From the NCBI GenBank assembly GCA_018897475.1, contig JAHIKS010000016.1, positions 1-19,838 on the forward strand: DNA of 19,838 nt, written 5' to 3'. Of this stretch, positions 1 to 8,671 are shown piece after piece. The DNA is from Candidatus Altarchaeota archaeon. Its GTDB lineage: Archaea > Altiarchaeota > Altiarchaeia > IMC4 > QMZM01. The notes under the pieces were generated by a model, which was not told the DNA's origin, searched no databases, and worked only from the letters and a program-made list of their open reading frames with translations. The first letter of the stretch is position 1; each line of letters starts with the position of its first letter. The position numbers were made by a program, and so were the translations under genes.

Positions 1-3000
1 CCTCAGCTCGTCCATCCTCTTCCACTCCTGTTCCATCTTCTCGAATATCTCCCAGCCCTCACCCTTGCCTTCCAGCTCGCTGATTTTCTTCTTCTCTGCC
101 TCTATCTCCTGCTCTATCTCCCGCCTCTTCGTTCTTAGTTCCTGTATTTTCTCAGCAGGGACCTCAACCCCCTCCGGCTTGGCCTCTTCGGGTTTCGGCG
201 CAACGTCAGGGGCGCTCCCATTCTTCGCTGCCGCGGCAGTTGATGGTGTGGTTATCCCTGACTGCAGGTCACCCCTAATCTTTGCCAGTTCCATTTCAAG
301 GGCCTCCTTCTCTGCCCTCATTTCATCCATCTTCTTCCATTCATTCTCCATATTCTTGAAATCGTCCCAGCCGGCGTCCCCCTTCTTTGGTTTCTTATCT
401 CCCAGTTCCTCTTTCTTCCCCTCAAGCTCGGTTATCACCACCTCCCGCTCGATTATGCCCTTCCACTTATCCTTCATTTCCTTCAACTCGTTATGGAGCT
501 TATCCTTCTCATTGACCAGCTCTTTTCTCTCCTCCCTCACCTGACTCTTGCTTTGCGTCCTCTCGGCATCGAGCCTCTTCTGCAGCTCATCATCGCTCTT
601 CTTCAGACCCTCCTTCCTGGTGGCATTCTCTTCCACTGCAACCTGCCCTAGAATATCCTTCCTTTTCTCAATTCCGCCCTGGATTTCACCGACCATCTTC
701 TGCGCTACCTTCTCCTCCTTGGCGCCTATCTCCTCGTCCATCTGAAGAATTATATCCTTGTCCCTTGTTATCATCTCCCTGCGCTGCCCGATCATCTTCT
801 CCGCCTTCTTCAGGGCGTCCTCCCTTTTCTGTGTCTCTTCCCTTAACCTCTGCTCCTCATCGGCCTGCTTCCTCCTCTCTTCATCAAGCTGGGTCTTCTT
901 CATATCGCCGAGTTCCTTCAGCTTCTCCTCCCCTATTCTCAGCTTCTCCTTCTCCTTGAGGGCAACCTCCTCCCTGAGTATCTTTATCTCCTTGTGCTTC
1001 TTCAGGAGCTCCAGAACCTGGGCCCTGCTCTTGAGCTTTATCTCCTCGGCCTCGAGCTCGACCATTATCTTCTCTTCATCCTCCCTGAGCTTCTCCTTCT
1101 CCTGCTCTATCTTCCTCATGGTCTCTTCCTGTTTCTGCCTGAGAATCTTCTCTCTCTCCTCTATCCTCTTCTCCTCCTTGTCCAGGATTGCAGAGAGTTC
1201 CCTCTCATAGGCCTTTATCTCCTCGTCCCTTCTTGCGTCCCACTCGGATTTTATGGCCCGTTCCTCCTCGGAAATTTTGCCTGTTTTCAGCCTCTCAACA
1301 TAATCGTCTATCCTCTCCGAGAGGGAATCGACGTAGAGGTCGACAATGCCGAAAGAGCCGCCCTTTATGTTGTCCAGGGCGAGCTTCATCTCCAGCTCTA
1401 TGTCGAAGATGTCCAGCTCCGCCTTCCTGAGGGTTTCGAGCTTGGGCATCAGCTGGTTTACTTTTTCGTTATACTTCGCATACTGCTCCAGCTTTTCGTT
1501 GGACATGCTGTTCGCGTTGTGAAGGACCGGCCTGAAGCTTACAAAGTAGGGGTTGCCCTTGTTGTACTCGGAATTCTGCAGCATACCCTCTCCCACATTG
1601 GCCTTGACCACCGACTGATAGATATAGCCGCCGTACTTGAGATTTATCCTGTCCAGGTCCTCCTTGTAGCGGGTCTGCATCTGAATCTCCGTCCCTATGT
1701 TTGCCTTAATCTGTCCCACGAAGTCCTTCAGAACCTGTGAGATGAGAATTACACCTATTCCAAAGCGCCTGAATTCCCTCACGGCCTTCTCTATCTGGAC
1801 GAAGCCCTTGCCGACCCCGCCGAACTTCGGCAGAATCCTGTGAATCTCGTCAAACACCAGAAGTACCTTGAGCTTCGGGTTGTCGCCGAGCTTTGCGCCG
1901 AATATGTCGTCTATGGCATTTGATATGAACACCTCTATGTCCGGGTTGTTCAGCTCCCTCATGTAGAAGACGCTTATTTCCCCAGGAGTTATGTGCTGTT
2001 TCGGGTTTATCCTCTGGGTGGCGTCCTTTATCACATAAACGTTGCCCTTGAAGGCCTTCGCGTCTGCCCTCTTCATCTTGTATTTCCCGTAACTCTTGAA
2101 CATCTCCTCGTCCTTGTTCGGCTCCAGGAAGCCGGTCCACTGGGCGGTGGGGTCAAACACTATAACGGAGACGCCGCTCTTGAGCAGCGCCTCCTCGACG
2201 AGCACCTGGGCAGAGAGGGTCTTTCCGCAGCCCGTTGTTCCTGCCATCAGAGTATGTGATGAAAGCGAATCCAGGTAGAGATAAGCGTCAGCGTTCATCT
2301 CCGCTATCTTCCCCACATAGCCTGATTTCGGGCCCTTGTGCGGAAGCGTATCAAATTTAATCGACTCCAGATATCTCTTCCTTATCTGGCGCTCCTTTTT
2401 GTACCTCCTGTAAAAGGACATGAGGATTCCAAGCACGATGAGCAGGAAGAACCCGAGTATAACCCTGGCGCCCGTAATCTCTGAGATAATCGGGTCAAGC
2501 ATGTCAAGAATCGACCTTCTGACGATAATCCTCTCGGTGTCGCTCATCTTTGCGGTCCTATTCCCATTCCCGGTGTAATAAATGGTTCCGCTAATCTCAT
2601 ACTCCTTGTCTTGAATTTCCTTTGGGATAATCAGTTCGGTGCTTGTTTCAAGCACGACGTTCTCCGGCAGTATGATTCCGCTTTCCTTCTTGACCAGGAT
2701 AGCGCCCGTTTCCAGGTCCTTCATTATCAATTCCAGGCTGGTTTCCGTCCTTCTCTGGACCAGGTTGGATATCTTGGACCTGACAACGACTGTGCCACCG
2801 GGCTTGCTCTCAATTCTATCCAGCTCTATATTGAGGTCCAGGGAGACCTCGGTCACAACCACGAGGACCTCGAGTTTTAGCGCTATGGTCCTCTCCTTTC
2901 CGTTAACGTTTACGATTACGTCCCCCTTATAGAATCCCGGCTTGGATTCCTTGTTTATGTAGCCCTTTACTCTCAAATATCCTGTTCCGTTGGGTGCTAT

Positions 3001-3255
3001 CCTGACATAACCCTTCTCTATCTCAGGGATTATGTTCTTGATTTCCCAGCTTATGGAAGAAACCTCGACAAGTATTATCTCATTGCCGTTGTTCGTTATA
3101 GTCAGCAGACTCTCGGCAAAATCCCCTGCATATGCCTTTACAGATATCTCACTGGGCGCTATATCCACCGACTGCCCGGATACGAAGACAATACTAACCA
3201 GAAGTAGGAACGCAACCAAAAATCCTGAGTTTAATCTGTTATTGTGAATATGCAT
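1..3255 (-). CDS. HerA/DUF87-type ATPase with signal peptide, external domain, TM helix and long coiled coil (C-terminus cut by window)
   Basis: The frame is open for 1085 codons from ATG 3255 to base 1, so the C-terminus lies outside the window. Residues 1-27 form a signal peptide or signal anchor. Residues about 30-255 are beta-rich and resemble the extracytoplasmic COG1361/NEW3-type domains of archaea. A TM helix at about 266-283 is followed by basic residues (RRYKKER). The cytoplasmic ATPase has Walker A GTTGCGKT (339-346), then FDPTAQWTGF, and Walker B LLVFDEIH with D469, E470 and H472, as in HerA/FtsK-clade DUF87 proteins. From about 600 onward the chain is a charged coiled coil rich in K, E and R. 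It lies 33 bases after the KaiC-like gene with no obvious ribosome site. The domain calls follow from motifs; the role as a membrane-anchored motor with an outside sensor is inference. DNA or protein translocation and scaffold roles are alternatives. Confidence 0.88.
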   Translation of the reverse strand, partial: MHIHNNRLNSGFLVAFLLLVSIVFVSGQSVDIAPSEISVKAYAGDFAESLLTITNNGNEIILVEVSSISWEIKNIIPEIEKGYVRIAPNGTGYLRVKGYINKESKPGFYKGDVIVNVNGKERTIALKLEVLVVVTEVSLDLNIELDRIESKPGGTVVVRSKISNLVQRRTETSLELIMKDLETGAILVKKESGIILPENVVLETSTELIIPKEIQDKEYEISGTIYYTGNGNRTAKMSDTERIIVRRSILDMLDPIISEITGARVILGFFLLIVLGILMSFYRRYKKERQIRKRYLESIKFDTLPHKGPKSGYVGKIAEMNADAYLYLDSLSSHTLMAGTTGCGKTLSAQVLVEEALLKSGVSVIVFDPTAQWTGFLEPNKDEEMFKSYGKYKMKRADAKAFKGNVYVIKDATQRINPKQHITPGEISVFYMRELNNPDIEVFISNAIDDIFGAKLGDNPKLKVLLVFDEIHRILPKFGGVGKGFVQIEKAVREFRRFGIGVILISQVLKDFVGQIKANIGTEIQMQTRYKEDLDRINLKYGGYIYQSVVKANVGEGMLQNSEYNKGNPYFVSFRPVLHNANSMSNEKLEQYAKYNEKVNQLMPKLETLRKAELDIFDIELEMKLALDNIKGGSFGIVDLYVDSLSERIDDYVERLKTGKISEEERAIKSEWDARRDEEIKAYERELSAILDKEEKRIEEREKILRQKQEETMRKIEQEKEKLREDEEKIMVELEAEEIKLKSRAQVLELLKKHKEIKILREEVALKEKEKLRIGEEKLKELGDMKKTQLDEERRKQADEEQRLREETQKREDALKKAEKMIGQRREMITRDKDIILQMDEEIGAKEEKVAQKMVGEIQGGIEKRKDILGQVAVEENATRKEGLKKSDDELQKRLDAERTQSKSQVREERKELVNEKDKLHNELKEMKDKWKGIIEREVVITELEGKKEELGDKKPKKGDAGWDDFKNMENEWKKMDEMRAEKEALEMELAKIRGDLQSGITTPSTAAAAKNGSAPDVAPKPEEAKPEGVEVPAEKIQELRTKRREIEQEIEAEKKKISELEGKGEGWEIFEKMEQEWKRMDELR

Positions 3256-3288
3256 TGTAGCCTGATGGAATTCGTGAGGGAGAATCCG

Positions 3289-4014
3289 CTATTTCTCTAC
3301 ACTATCTTCCTTCAATAGGGTGAATGGAACCTCTTTTGAGGATATCGAAACTCCCTCGGATGTGATGGTGACTGGCCTTATGTCCGAAACTATTTTCGTA
3401 CCCCTTATCTTCACGACCCAGACACATCGCTCGTTATTGGCCCTGTATCTCGACCAGAACATTATTATGAGGCCGTCGGACAGAAAGTGCTCTGCCCCGT
3501 ATCTCATCTTCATAAAGTTCTCCGGCAGCTCCGCGGTCATCAGGGTCGTGCACTTGTTCTTCCTCATCATCTCGAGGAATCTCAGCATGTGGATTCTCCT
3601 GGAGGATTCCTCCTTGAACAGGTAATTGAACAGAGTCACTGAATCGAGGACTATTCTGCTGGCCTGGGTCTCCTTTATTACGTCCCTTAGAATTCCAAAG
3701 TCCATGCCCAAATCCATGTCCGTGCCCTCGAAAATCTCTCTTCCGAGAACGGCTATCTTTCCGGCATCCTCGTACTCCCTTACGTTCCACCCGAATCCTG
3801 CCGCATAGTTTTCCATATCCTCTACGGTATCCTCTACCGTTATGTAAACGCCCGGGTCGTCATACTTCGAAACTCCGTTGTAGATGTACTGCATTGCAAG
3901 GTTACTCTTTCCTATTCCTGGAGGTCCTGAAATGACGGTAGTGCTGCCCTTGGGCAGGCCCCCGTCCATCATATCGTCGAGTCCTGGGATTCCGGTTTTT
4001 ATCTTTTCTACCAT
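3289..4014 (-). CDS. KaiC/RAD55-like RecA-superfamily ATPase
   Basis: The protein has 241 residues and a single RecA-type domain. It opens with the KaiC-family signature TGIPGLDDMMDGGLPKGS, followed by Walker A GPPGIGKS (30-37). The E61-D62 pair sits at the usual catalytic acidic position after the next strand, and Walker B ends at D124 in RIVLDS. Length fits the single-domain archaeal KaiC-like/GvpD-type proteins rather than the double-domain clock KaiC. These proteins are ATP-driven switches that often work with membrane or signalling partners. GGTG lies about 7 bases before ATG 4014 and may serve as a weak ribosome site. The gene is 33 bases from each neighbour on the same strand (DUF835 upstream, HerA-like downstream), so co-transcription is likely. 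The exact signal and partner are unknown. Confidence 0.93.
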   Translation of the reverse strand: MVEKIKTGIPGLDDMMDGGLPKGSTTVISGPPGIGKSNLAMQYIYNGVSKYDDPGVYITVEDTVEDMENYAAGFGWNVREYEDAGKIAVLGREIFEGTDMDLGMDFGILRDVIKETQASRIVLDSVTLFNYLFKEESSRRIHMLRFLEMMRKNKCTTLMTAELPENFMKMRYGAEHFLSDGLIIMFWSRYRANNERCVWVVKIRGTKIVSDIRPVTITSEGVSISSKEVPFTLLKEDSVEK

Positions 4015-4047
4015 TTTAACACCGTATTATTTTATTAACAGGATACT

Positions 4048-4929
4048 TTATATCTCCGTCTTGAGGACGTTCATCTCCCTCTTCAACAGATGGAGCTGCT
4101 GGGTATCTATGGTTGAAGGGTCCAGTGGGACGACAAGCCTTGAACTGCTCATTGAGATGCTGTCCTTCAGGGACTGCATGAACTGCAGAAGCTCCTTGTA
4201 GCCGTTCTGCACTATCAGATACTCAAGGCCGTCGAGCATTATAACGCTTTCACCGACCTCCTTTATGAACTCCTTCATTGTGTGGCTCAACTCCACCAGG
4301 TCCGTCGGCTCGATGCTCTTTTCCTCCGTCTTCTCCCTGGTCAGCCAGATTATCGGCGTTCTCTCAAGATCATACGCCTTCCTTATCTGCTCCGGGTTCT
4401 GTCTGGTTATGTACAGGCCGTTGATTCCGTGGGTTACCAGATCAACGAAGATTTCATTGCTCTTGGTTGGCCTTTCCTCATTGACCAGATACGTCTTGCC
4501 CTCGTCGAGCCGATGCCTTATCTTCGCATAGCTTCTCTTCTCAGCCACTGCCTTTATGGGCACGAACTCATACTTCTTCCCCTCCTCCATCGGCGAGTAG
4601 AGAAGATAGGCCCCCACGGTCATCGAGATGGCCACTATGGTCCTGCCGACCACGCTCATGAGCTGGACCACGGGGTCGCTTGAGAAAATCAGGTATATGC
4701 TCGATATGTTGAACAGCAGTATTCCAAGCACTCCGATAAAGAGCCAGGTCCAGGCTCTGGACTCCTTCATGCCCTTGGTGTACAGCTTCCTGTAGAGCTT
4801 AATCCAGATAACGACGGCGAGAATTGATATCATCACCGCGAATATGTTGACCAGAAACTCCGTGGTGGGGGTGACATCCCCTATAGAAGCTATCGCCTTC
4901 CCTAAAACAGGTATCGTTGTCTCATCCAC
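4048..4929 (-). CDS. DUF835 membrane protein
   Basis: The protein has 293 residues. Three TM helices are visible at about 25-46, 59-82 and 87-111, and a cytoplasmic DUF835 domain runs from about 135 to the end. The domain shows the usual strings: GKTYLVNEE, a GLYITRQNPEQIR-like turn, PIIWLT, and SVIMLDGLEYL followed by an alpha-helical tail with RLVVPLDPSTI. DUF835 resembles a degenerate RecA/KaiC-like fold and is common in archaeal signalling proteins, but its biochemical role is not established. The start is GTG at 4929: in frame, no ATG lies between the upstream stop (TAA at 4957-4959) and this GTG. It is the first gene of a minus-strand operon with the KaiC-like ATPase and the HerA-like ATPase, and probably forms their membrane platform or receptor (inference). 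Confidence 0.9.
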   Translation of the reverse strand: MDETTIPVLGKAIASIGDVTPTTEFLVNIFAVMISILAVVIWIKLYRKLYTKGMKESRAWTWLFIGVLGILLFNISSIYLIFSSDPVVQLMSVVGRTIVAISMTVGAYLLYSPMEEGKKYEFVPIKAVAEKRSYAKIRHRLDEGKTYLVNEERPTKSNEIFVDLVTHGINGLYITRQNPEQIRKAYDLERTPIIWLTREKTEEKSIEPTDLVELSHTMKEFIKEVGESVIMLDGLEYLIVQNGYKELLQFMQSLKDSISMSSSRLVVPLDPSTIDTQQLHLLKREMNVLKTEI

Positions 4930-4977
4930 TTTATTAACCTTATATAGTAAGTAATATTATATCAGACCCCTATAAAA
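4930..4977. promoter_or_regulatory. Divergent promoter region, DUF835 operon / lysA
   Basis: This 48-base A/T-rich spacer separates the GTG of the minus-strand operon from ATG 4978 of lysA. Reading minus, an ATATAATATT box (about 4951-4962) is centred about 28 bases before the GTG, the spacing expected for a leaderless archaeal transcript. Reading plus, TTATATAG (4940-4947) is about 35 bases before the lysA ATG, giving a leader of roughly 9 bases. No Shine-Dalgarno motif precedes either start. Promoter calls are by eye. Confidence 0.55.
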
Positions 4978-6210
4978 ATGTGTTTATCGATAGCGGAAGA
5001 GCAACTCATCGAGCTCGCGAAAAGGTTTGGAACTCCGCTTTACGTCTACGACGAGAAAAGAATCAGGGAGAATTTCGGTGAATTCAGGGCCGCATTTCCC
5101 GGGGCCAAGATATGCTACGCCTACAAGGCGAACACCTCTCTTGCAATCTGCAGCATCCTGAGGCAGGAAGGGGCGGCTGCCGACGTGGTCTCGCAGGGCG
5201 AGTTGAGAATGGCGCTGAAGGTCGGCGTAAAGCCAGAGGACATAATCTTTACAAATAATGCAAAGACGAAGGAGGAACTGGAATTTGCAATTGATTCTGG
5301 AGTTATTATTGATGTCGATTCGCTGGATGAATTGAATTCCATTTCTGAAATAGGAAAGCCCGCGAAAATCTCTTTCAGAGTCAACCCAGCCGTTGACCCC
5401 AAGACCCACCCCAAGATAGCCACGGGGATGAAAGACTCCAAGTTTGGATTGCATTTGGAGAACGACATAGCGCTGGAGGCCTACAAGAAGGCAAAGGAGC
5501 TCGGCATTGAGATAGCCGGGGTCCAGATGCACATTGGCTCGCAGATTACTGACATGACGGCATTTGAGGATGCCACCAAAAAGCTCATGGACTTCGTGCT
5601 GCAGCTGAAGGAATCGGGCATAACCCTGAAGTTCATCGACATCGGCGGAGGGCTCGGAATCTCCTATGAAGGAGAAGACACGCCCAAGCCGAAGGACCTC
5701 GCAGCTAAGGTTCTCCCTATAATAAAAGAATATTATACTAAGATTGGCTATGAATCTGAGCTCTGGCTCGAGCCCGGTCGCTATCTGGTAGCGAATGCAG
5801 GGGTTCTCCTGTGCCAGGTGCAGTCGGTAAAGAAGACTCCATACAAGAACTTCGTCAACGTCGACTGCGGCTTCAACACCCTTGCAAGGCCTGTCCTGTA
5901 CGACTCGTTCCACCGCATCAAGGTTCTTGGGAAGAAAGGCAGCGAAGAAACCTATGACATAGCTGGAAACATCTGCGAGTCAGGGGACATTCTCGGAAAG
6001 GACAGGGAGCTTCCCGCAGTAGAGAAGGGCGACGTCCTCGCAGTCCTCGACGCAGGGGCATACGGCTTCTCGATGGCAAGCCAGTACAACTGCCGTCCAA
6101 GGCCGGCAGAGATTCTGGTTAGAGAAAATTCTGTTGAAGTAATCCGCGAGCGCGAGACCTGGGACGACCTCTGGAGGGGTGAGACGGTTCCTGATGATTT
6201 GAATAAATAG
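4978..6210 (+). CDS. lysA: Diaminopimelate decarboxylase
   Basis: The protein has 410 residues, the normal length for LysA, which converts meso-diaminopimelate to L-lysine and CO2 with pyridoxal phosphate in the cytoplasm. The fold is type III PLP: an alanine-racemase-like barrel followed by a beta domain. K50 in CYAYKAN is the Schiff-base lysine. HIGSQI, IDIGGGLG and EPGRYLVANAG supply cofactor and substrate contacts. CESGDILGKDREL carries the Cys and Glu contributed by the partner subunit, and GAYGFSMASQYNCRPRPAE is the C-terminal signature. Ornithine/arginine and carboxynorspermidine decarboxylases share the fold, but the CESGDILGKDREL string favours DAP decarboxylase. No other lysine gene is in the window, so it is probably transcribed alone from the divergent promoter. 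Confidence 0.96.
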   Translation: MCLSIAEEQLIELAKRFGTPLYVYDEKRIRENFGEFRAAFPGAKICYAYKANTSLAICSILRQEGAAADVVSQGELRMALKVGVKPEDIIFTNNAKTKEELEFAIDSGVIIDVDSLDELNSISEIGKPAKISFRVNPAVDPKTHPKIATGMKDSKFGLHLENDIALEAYKKAKELGIEIAGVQMHIGSQITDMTAFEDATKKLMDFVLQLKESGITLKFIDIGGGLGISYEGEDTPKPKDLAAKVLPIIKEYYTKIGYESELWLEPGRYLVANAGVLLCQVQSVKKTPYKNFVNVDCGFNTLARPVLYDSFHRIKVLGKKGSEETYDIAGNICESGDILGKDRELPAVEKGDVLAVLDAGAYGFSMASQYNCRPRPAEILVRENSVEVIRERETWDDLWRGETVPDDLNK

Positions 6211-6216
6211 TTTTTT
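6211..6216 (+). terminator. Oligo-T stretch after lysA
   Basis: Six T residues follow the lysA TAG directly. Archaeal polymerase commonly stops at T-runs without a hairpin. The run is short, so the call is tentative. Confidence 0.35.
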
Positions 6217-6270
6217 CAGCGCTCATAAGTTTCATCATAGCCCGGGGGCTCAGCCGCGCGTTGTCATCAC

Positions 6271-6281
6271 TTTATGATATA
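6271..6281 (+). promoter_or_regulatory. TATA-like box for the subtilase gene
   Basis: TTTATGATATA is centred about 29 bases before ATG 6305. That places transcription start within a few bases of this ATG and before no usable upstream leader. It argues that the in-frame ATG at 6281, which lies on the TATA box itself, is not the start. The rest of the 6211-6304 spacer holds a GC-rich patch (agcccgggggct, a 5-base inverted repeat) and nothing else recognisable. Confidence 0.5.
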
Positions 6282-6304
6282 TGGGATCAATTCCAGATAT
6301 AAAC

Positions 6305-8671
6305 ATGTCGATTTCTGGCAGGGCGGGATTGGTGGCGCTGTTGCTCATGGTGCTTATCTCTTCAATCCCGGCCGAGGAGTGCATAACCGACGGCGTGAAC
6401 GACAACTGCCTCGTCGTTCTGGAATACAAAGACGGAAGCCTTGAGATAGACCCCGATAACCTCGAGAGCATATACAAAGCCCTGAACATCGTAAGCCCGG
6501 ACTCCCATTCGCTTGACGAATTTCTCGGGAAAGAGGGCGACGAGCTAACCAAGCTGCTATACGACCAGCCCCGCGGCCCCTGGAAATATAAGGGCTTCTT
6601 CCTGGACCCGCGTGGTGCGGACCTCGACCTCTATACAGGGAAACTCTCCCGGCTCGTGAGCGAGGAGAACCTGCAAAAGTTCGAGGAATCCCCCTACGGC
6701 TACATCGTGAAGCTCAGGGAGAGGCCGCTGAGCTCCTACGAAAAAATCTCAATAGCTGAGTTGAATTCCAAAAGAGAGGAAATTCTGAATTCACATCAAA
6801 TTGCACTAAATTATGCGAAAAATAATTTTCCCGATGCACAAGTAAGACATCAATTCACCGGGGTCTTCAACGGAATCTCCCTTGAAATATCCGCCGACGA
6901 GGCGAAGCAGCTGAAGGGCCTCGGGGTCGTGGAGGAAATCTATCCAATAAAGAAGGTTCAAATCTCTCTGACCGAGAGCGTTTCCATGATTAACGCTGAC
7001 GATGCATGGGGGCTCCTCGACGACGAGGGAAGGAATGTAACGGGGAAAAACATCACCATTGCAATAGTCGACACCGGGGTTGATTACACTCATACTGACT
7101 TCGGGAACTGCTCGCCGACCCAATCTTCTGGAGACATAGTGGATTACTCCCTCGAATCCGAGCACCCCTACGAGAACGACATGAACGAGACCTGGACAAT
7201 AACCATGCCCGGCTTCACCTCGATAGCGGTGCATTTCACCAATATCTCAACCGAGAGCTACTATGATTCTGTCATCGTCAGCGACGCATCAGGAAACGCG
7301 GTCAGGGAATACAGCGGAACCTATAGGGATATCTGGAGTACCTCGGTTGATGGAGACACGATAAAGATAACTCTGGAATCGGACTACTCAGTCACTGACT
7401 GGGGCTTTGCAATCGACGAGGTTCTGAACGGAACCGTTTCCTTTTCATGGGAAAACTGTTCCAAGGTCTGGGGCGGTTATGACTTCGTAAATGATGACGT
7501 AGACCCCATGGACGACGCAGGCCACGGAACGCACTGCGCTGGAATCGCCCTCTCCAACGGAAGCCTGAAAGGCGTTGCTCCGGACGCAAGGCTGCTGGCC
7601 TACAAGGTCCTGGATTCATTAGGGTCGGGCCTTGACGATGACATCATAGCGGGAATAGAGAGGGCTGTCAATGACTCGGCTGACGTGATAAGTCTCAGTC
7701 TCGGATCAAGCGGAAACCCCGACGACGCGCTCTCCCAGGCCGTTGACAACGCGGCCAATGCCGGGGCGGTTGTGGTCGTTGCGGCGGGCAACAGCGGCCC
7801 GGATTCCGGAACCATCGGCTCACCAGCATGCGCCAGGAAGGCCATAACCGTTGGAGCGACCTACAAGGAGGGCTATAATGCCGCAACATCCGAGCTGTAC
7901 CTCCTGAACGACACTGCGGCAGAAGAGATAGACTCAGAACCACTTGAAGAATCCGCCTTAACGCCCGAGGGCGGAATAACAGCGGAGCTCCTCTTTGCAT
8001 CCCTCGGCTATGCTGAGAATTTCACCGGCCAGAATTTCACAGGGAAGATTGCGCTGATTGGAAGGGGGGAATTATACTTCCATGAAAAGGTGCACAATGC
8101 CTACGATGCAGGAGCTGTCGGAGCGATAATCTACAATAACCAGTTGGGTAATTTCATCGGCAGCCTCATAAACCAATCGGAGATCCCGGCAGTTTCAATC
8201 TCCTGGTCTAACGGCATGAGCCTTTACATAATATTGATGGAGAATGGGACCGTGACAGTCAATATGAGCGTAATCCCCAGCGAGCAGCTGATAACTGATT
8301 TCAGCTCCAGAGGCCCGGCTTACATCTACAACAAGCCCGACCTGGTAGCTCCGGGAGCACTCATCTGCGCATCCCAGTGGGATGACGTCTATTCGGACAG
8401 TTCCTGCTACGATTCAGAGCATGCTGCAATATCTGGCACCTCCATGGCGACCCCGCACGTTGCGGGGGCGGCAGCACTAATCCTTCAGAAGCACACCGAC
8501 TGGAGCCCCGACCATGTGAAATATGCCCTGCTGACTACCGCCGAGGACTATGGATATGATGCCGATGTTCAGGGGGCGGGCCTCATTGATGTCTACAGGG
8601 CAGTCAACCTCACAAACAAACCCCCAATCGCGATAATATCCAACATCACCGGATTGGAGTATAGAACATGA
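6305..8671 (+). CDS. Secreted subtilisin-like serine protease with CUB-like and PA insertions
   Basis: The protein is 788 residues from ATG 6305. This start gives a clean signal peptide (MSISGRAGLVALLLMVLISS) and fits the TATA position. An I9-type inhibitor prodomain covers about 131-219. The S8 catalytic triad is D256 (IVDTGVD), H407 (GHGTHCAG) and S713 (SGTSMATPHVAG), with oxyanion N496 (AAGNSGPDSG). D256 and H407 are about 150 residues apart, against about 32 in subtilisin. The insertion at about 285-375 reads as a CUB-like domain (TWTITMPGF, YYDSVIVSD, SDYSVTDWGFAIDEV). A protease-associated domain lies at about 560-640, between N496 and S713. It should be exported and act outside the cell. 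The stop overlaps the next start as ATGA, so both are probably made together. Catalytic residues are intact, so it should be active. Confidence 0.93.
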   Translation: MSISGRAGLVALLLMVLISSIPAEECITDGVNDNCLVVLEYKDGSLEIDPDNLESIYKALNIVSPDSHSLDEFLGKEGDELTKLLYDQPRGPWKYKGFFLDPRGADLDLYTGKLSRLVSEENLQKFEESPYGYIVKLRERPLSSYEKISIAELNSKREEILNSHQIALNYAKNNFPDAQVRHQFTGVFNGISLEISADEAKQLKGLGVVEEIYPIKKVQISLTESVSMINADDAWGLLDDEGRNVTGKNITIAIVDTGVDYTHTDFGNCSPTQSSGDIVDYSLESEHPYENDMNETWTITMPGFTSIAVHFTNISTESYYDSVIVSDASGNAVREYSGTYRDIWSTSVDGDTIKITLESDYSVTDWGFAIDEVLNGTVSFSWENCSKVWGGYDFVNDDVDPMDDAGHGTHCAGIALSNGSLKGVAPDARLLAYKVLDSLGSGLDDDIIAGIERAVNDSADVISLSLGSSGNPDDALSQAVDNAANAGAVVVVAAGNSGPDSGTIGSPACARKAITVGATYKEGYNAATSELYLLNDTAAEEIDSEPLEESALTPEGGITAELLFASLGYAENFTGQNFTGKIALIGRGELYFHEKVHNAYDAGAVGAIIYNNQLGNFIGSLINQSEIPAVSISWSNGMSLYIILMENGTVTVNMSVIPSEQLITDFSSRGPAYIYNKPDLVAPGALICASQWDDVYSDSSCYDSEHAAISGTSMATPHVAGAAALILQKHTDWSPDHVKYALLTTAEDYGYDADVQGAGLIDVYRAVNLTNKPPIAIISNITGLEYRT

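Noticed and set aside
994..1740. Long plus-strand frame (248 residues) opposite the HerA-like coiled coil
   Set aside because: It is leucine-rich antisense of a Lys/Glu coiled coil. The minus frame has clear ATPase motifs and continuous coding signal.
4984..5913. Minus-strand frame of 309 residues inside lysA
   Set aside because: It is the complement of a gene with all DAP decarboxylase motifs; its own product has no recognisable feature.
6281..6304. Upstream ATG of the subtilase frame
   Set aside because: It falls on the TATA-like box; ATG 6305 gives a better signal peptide.
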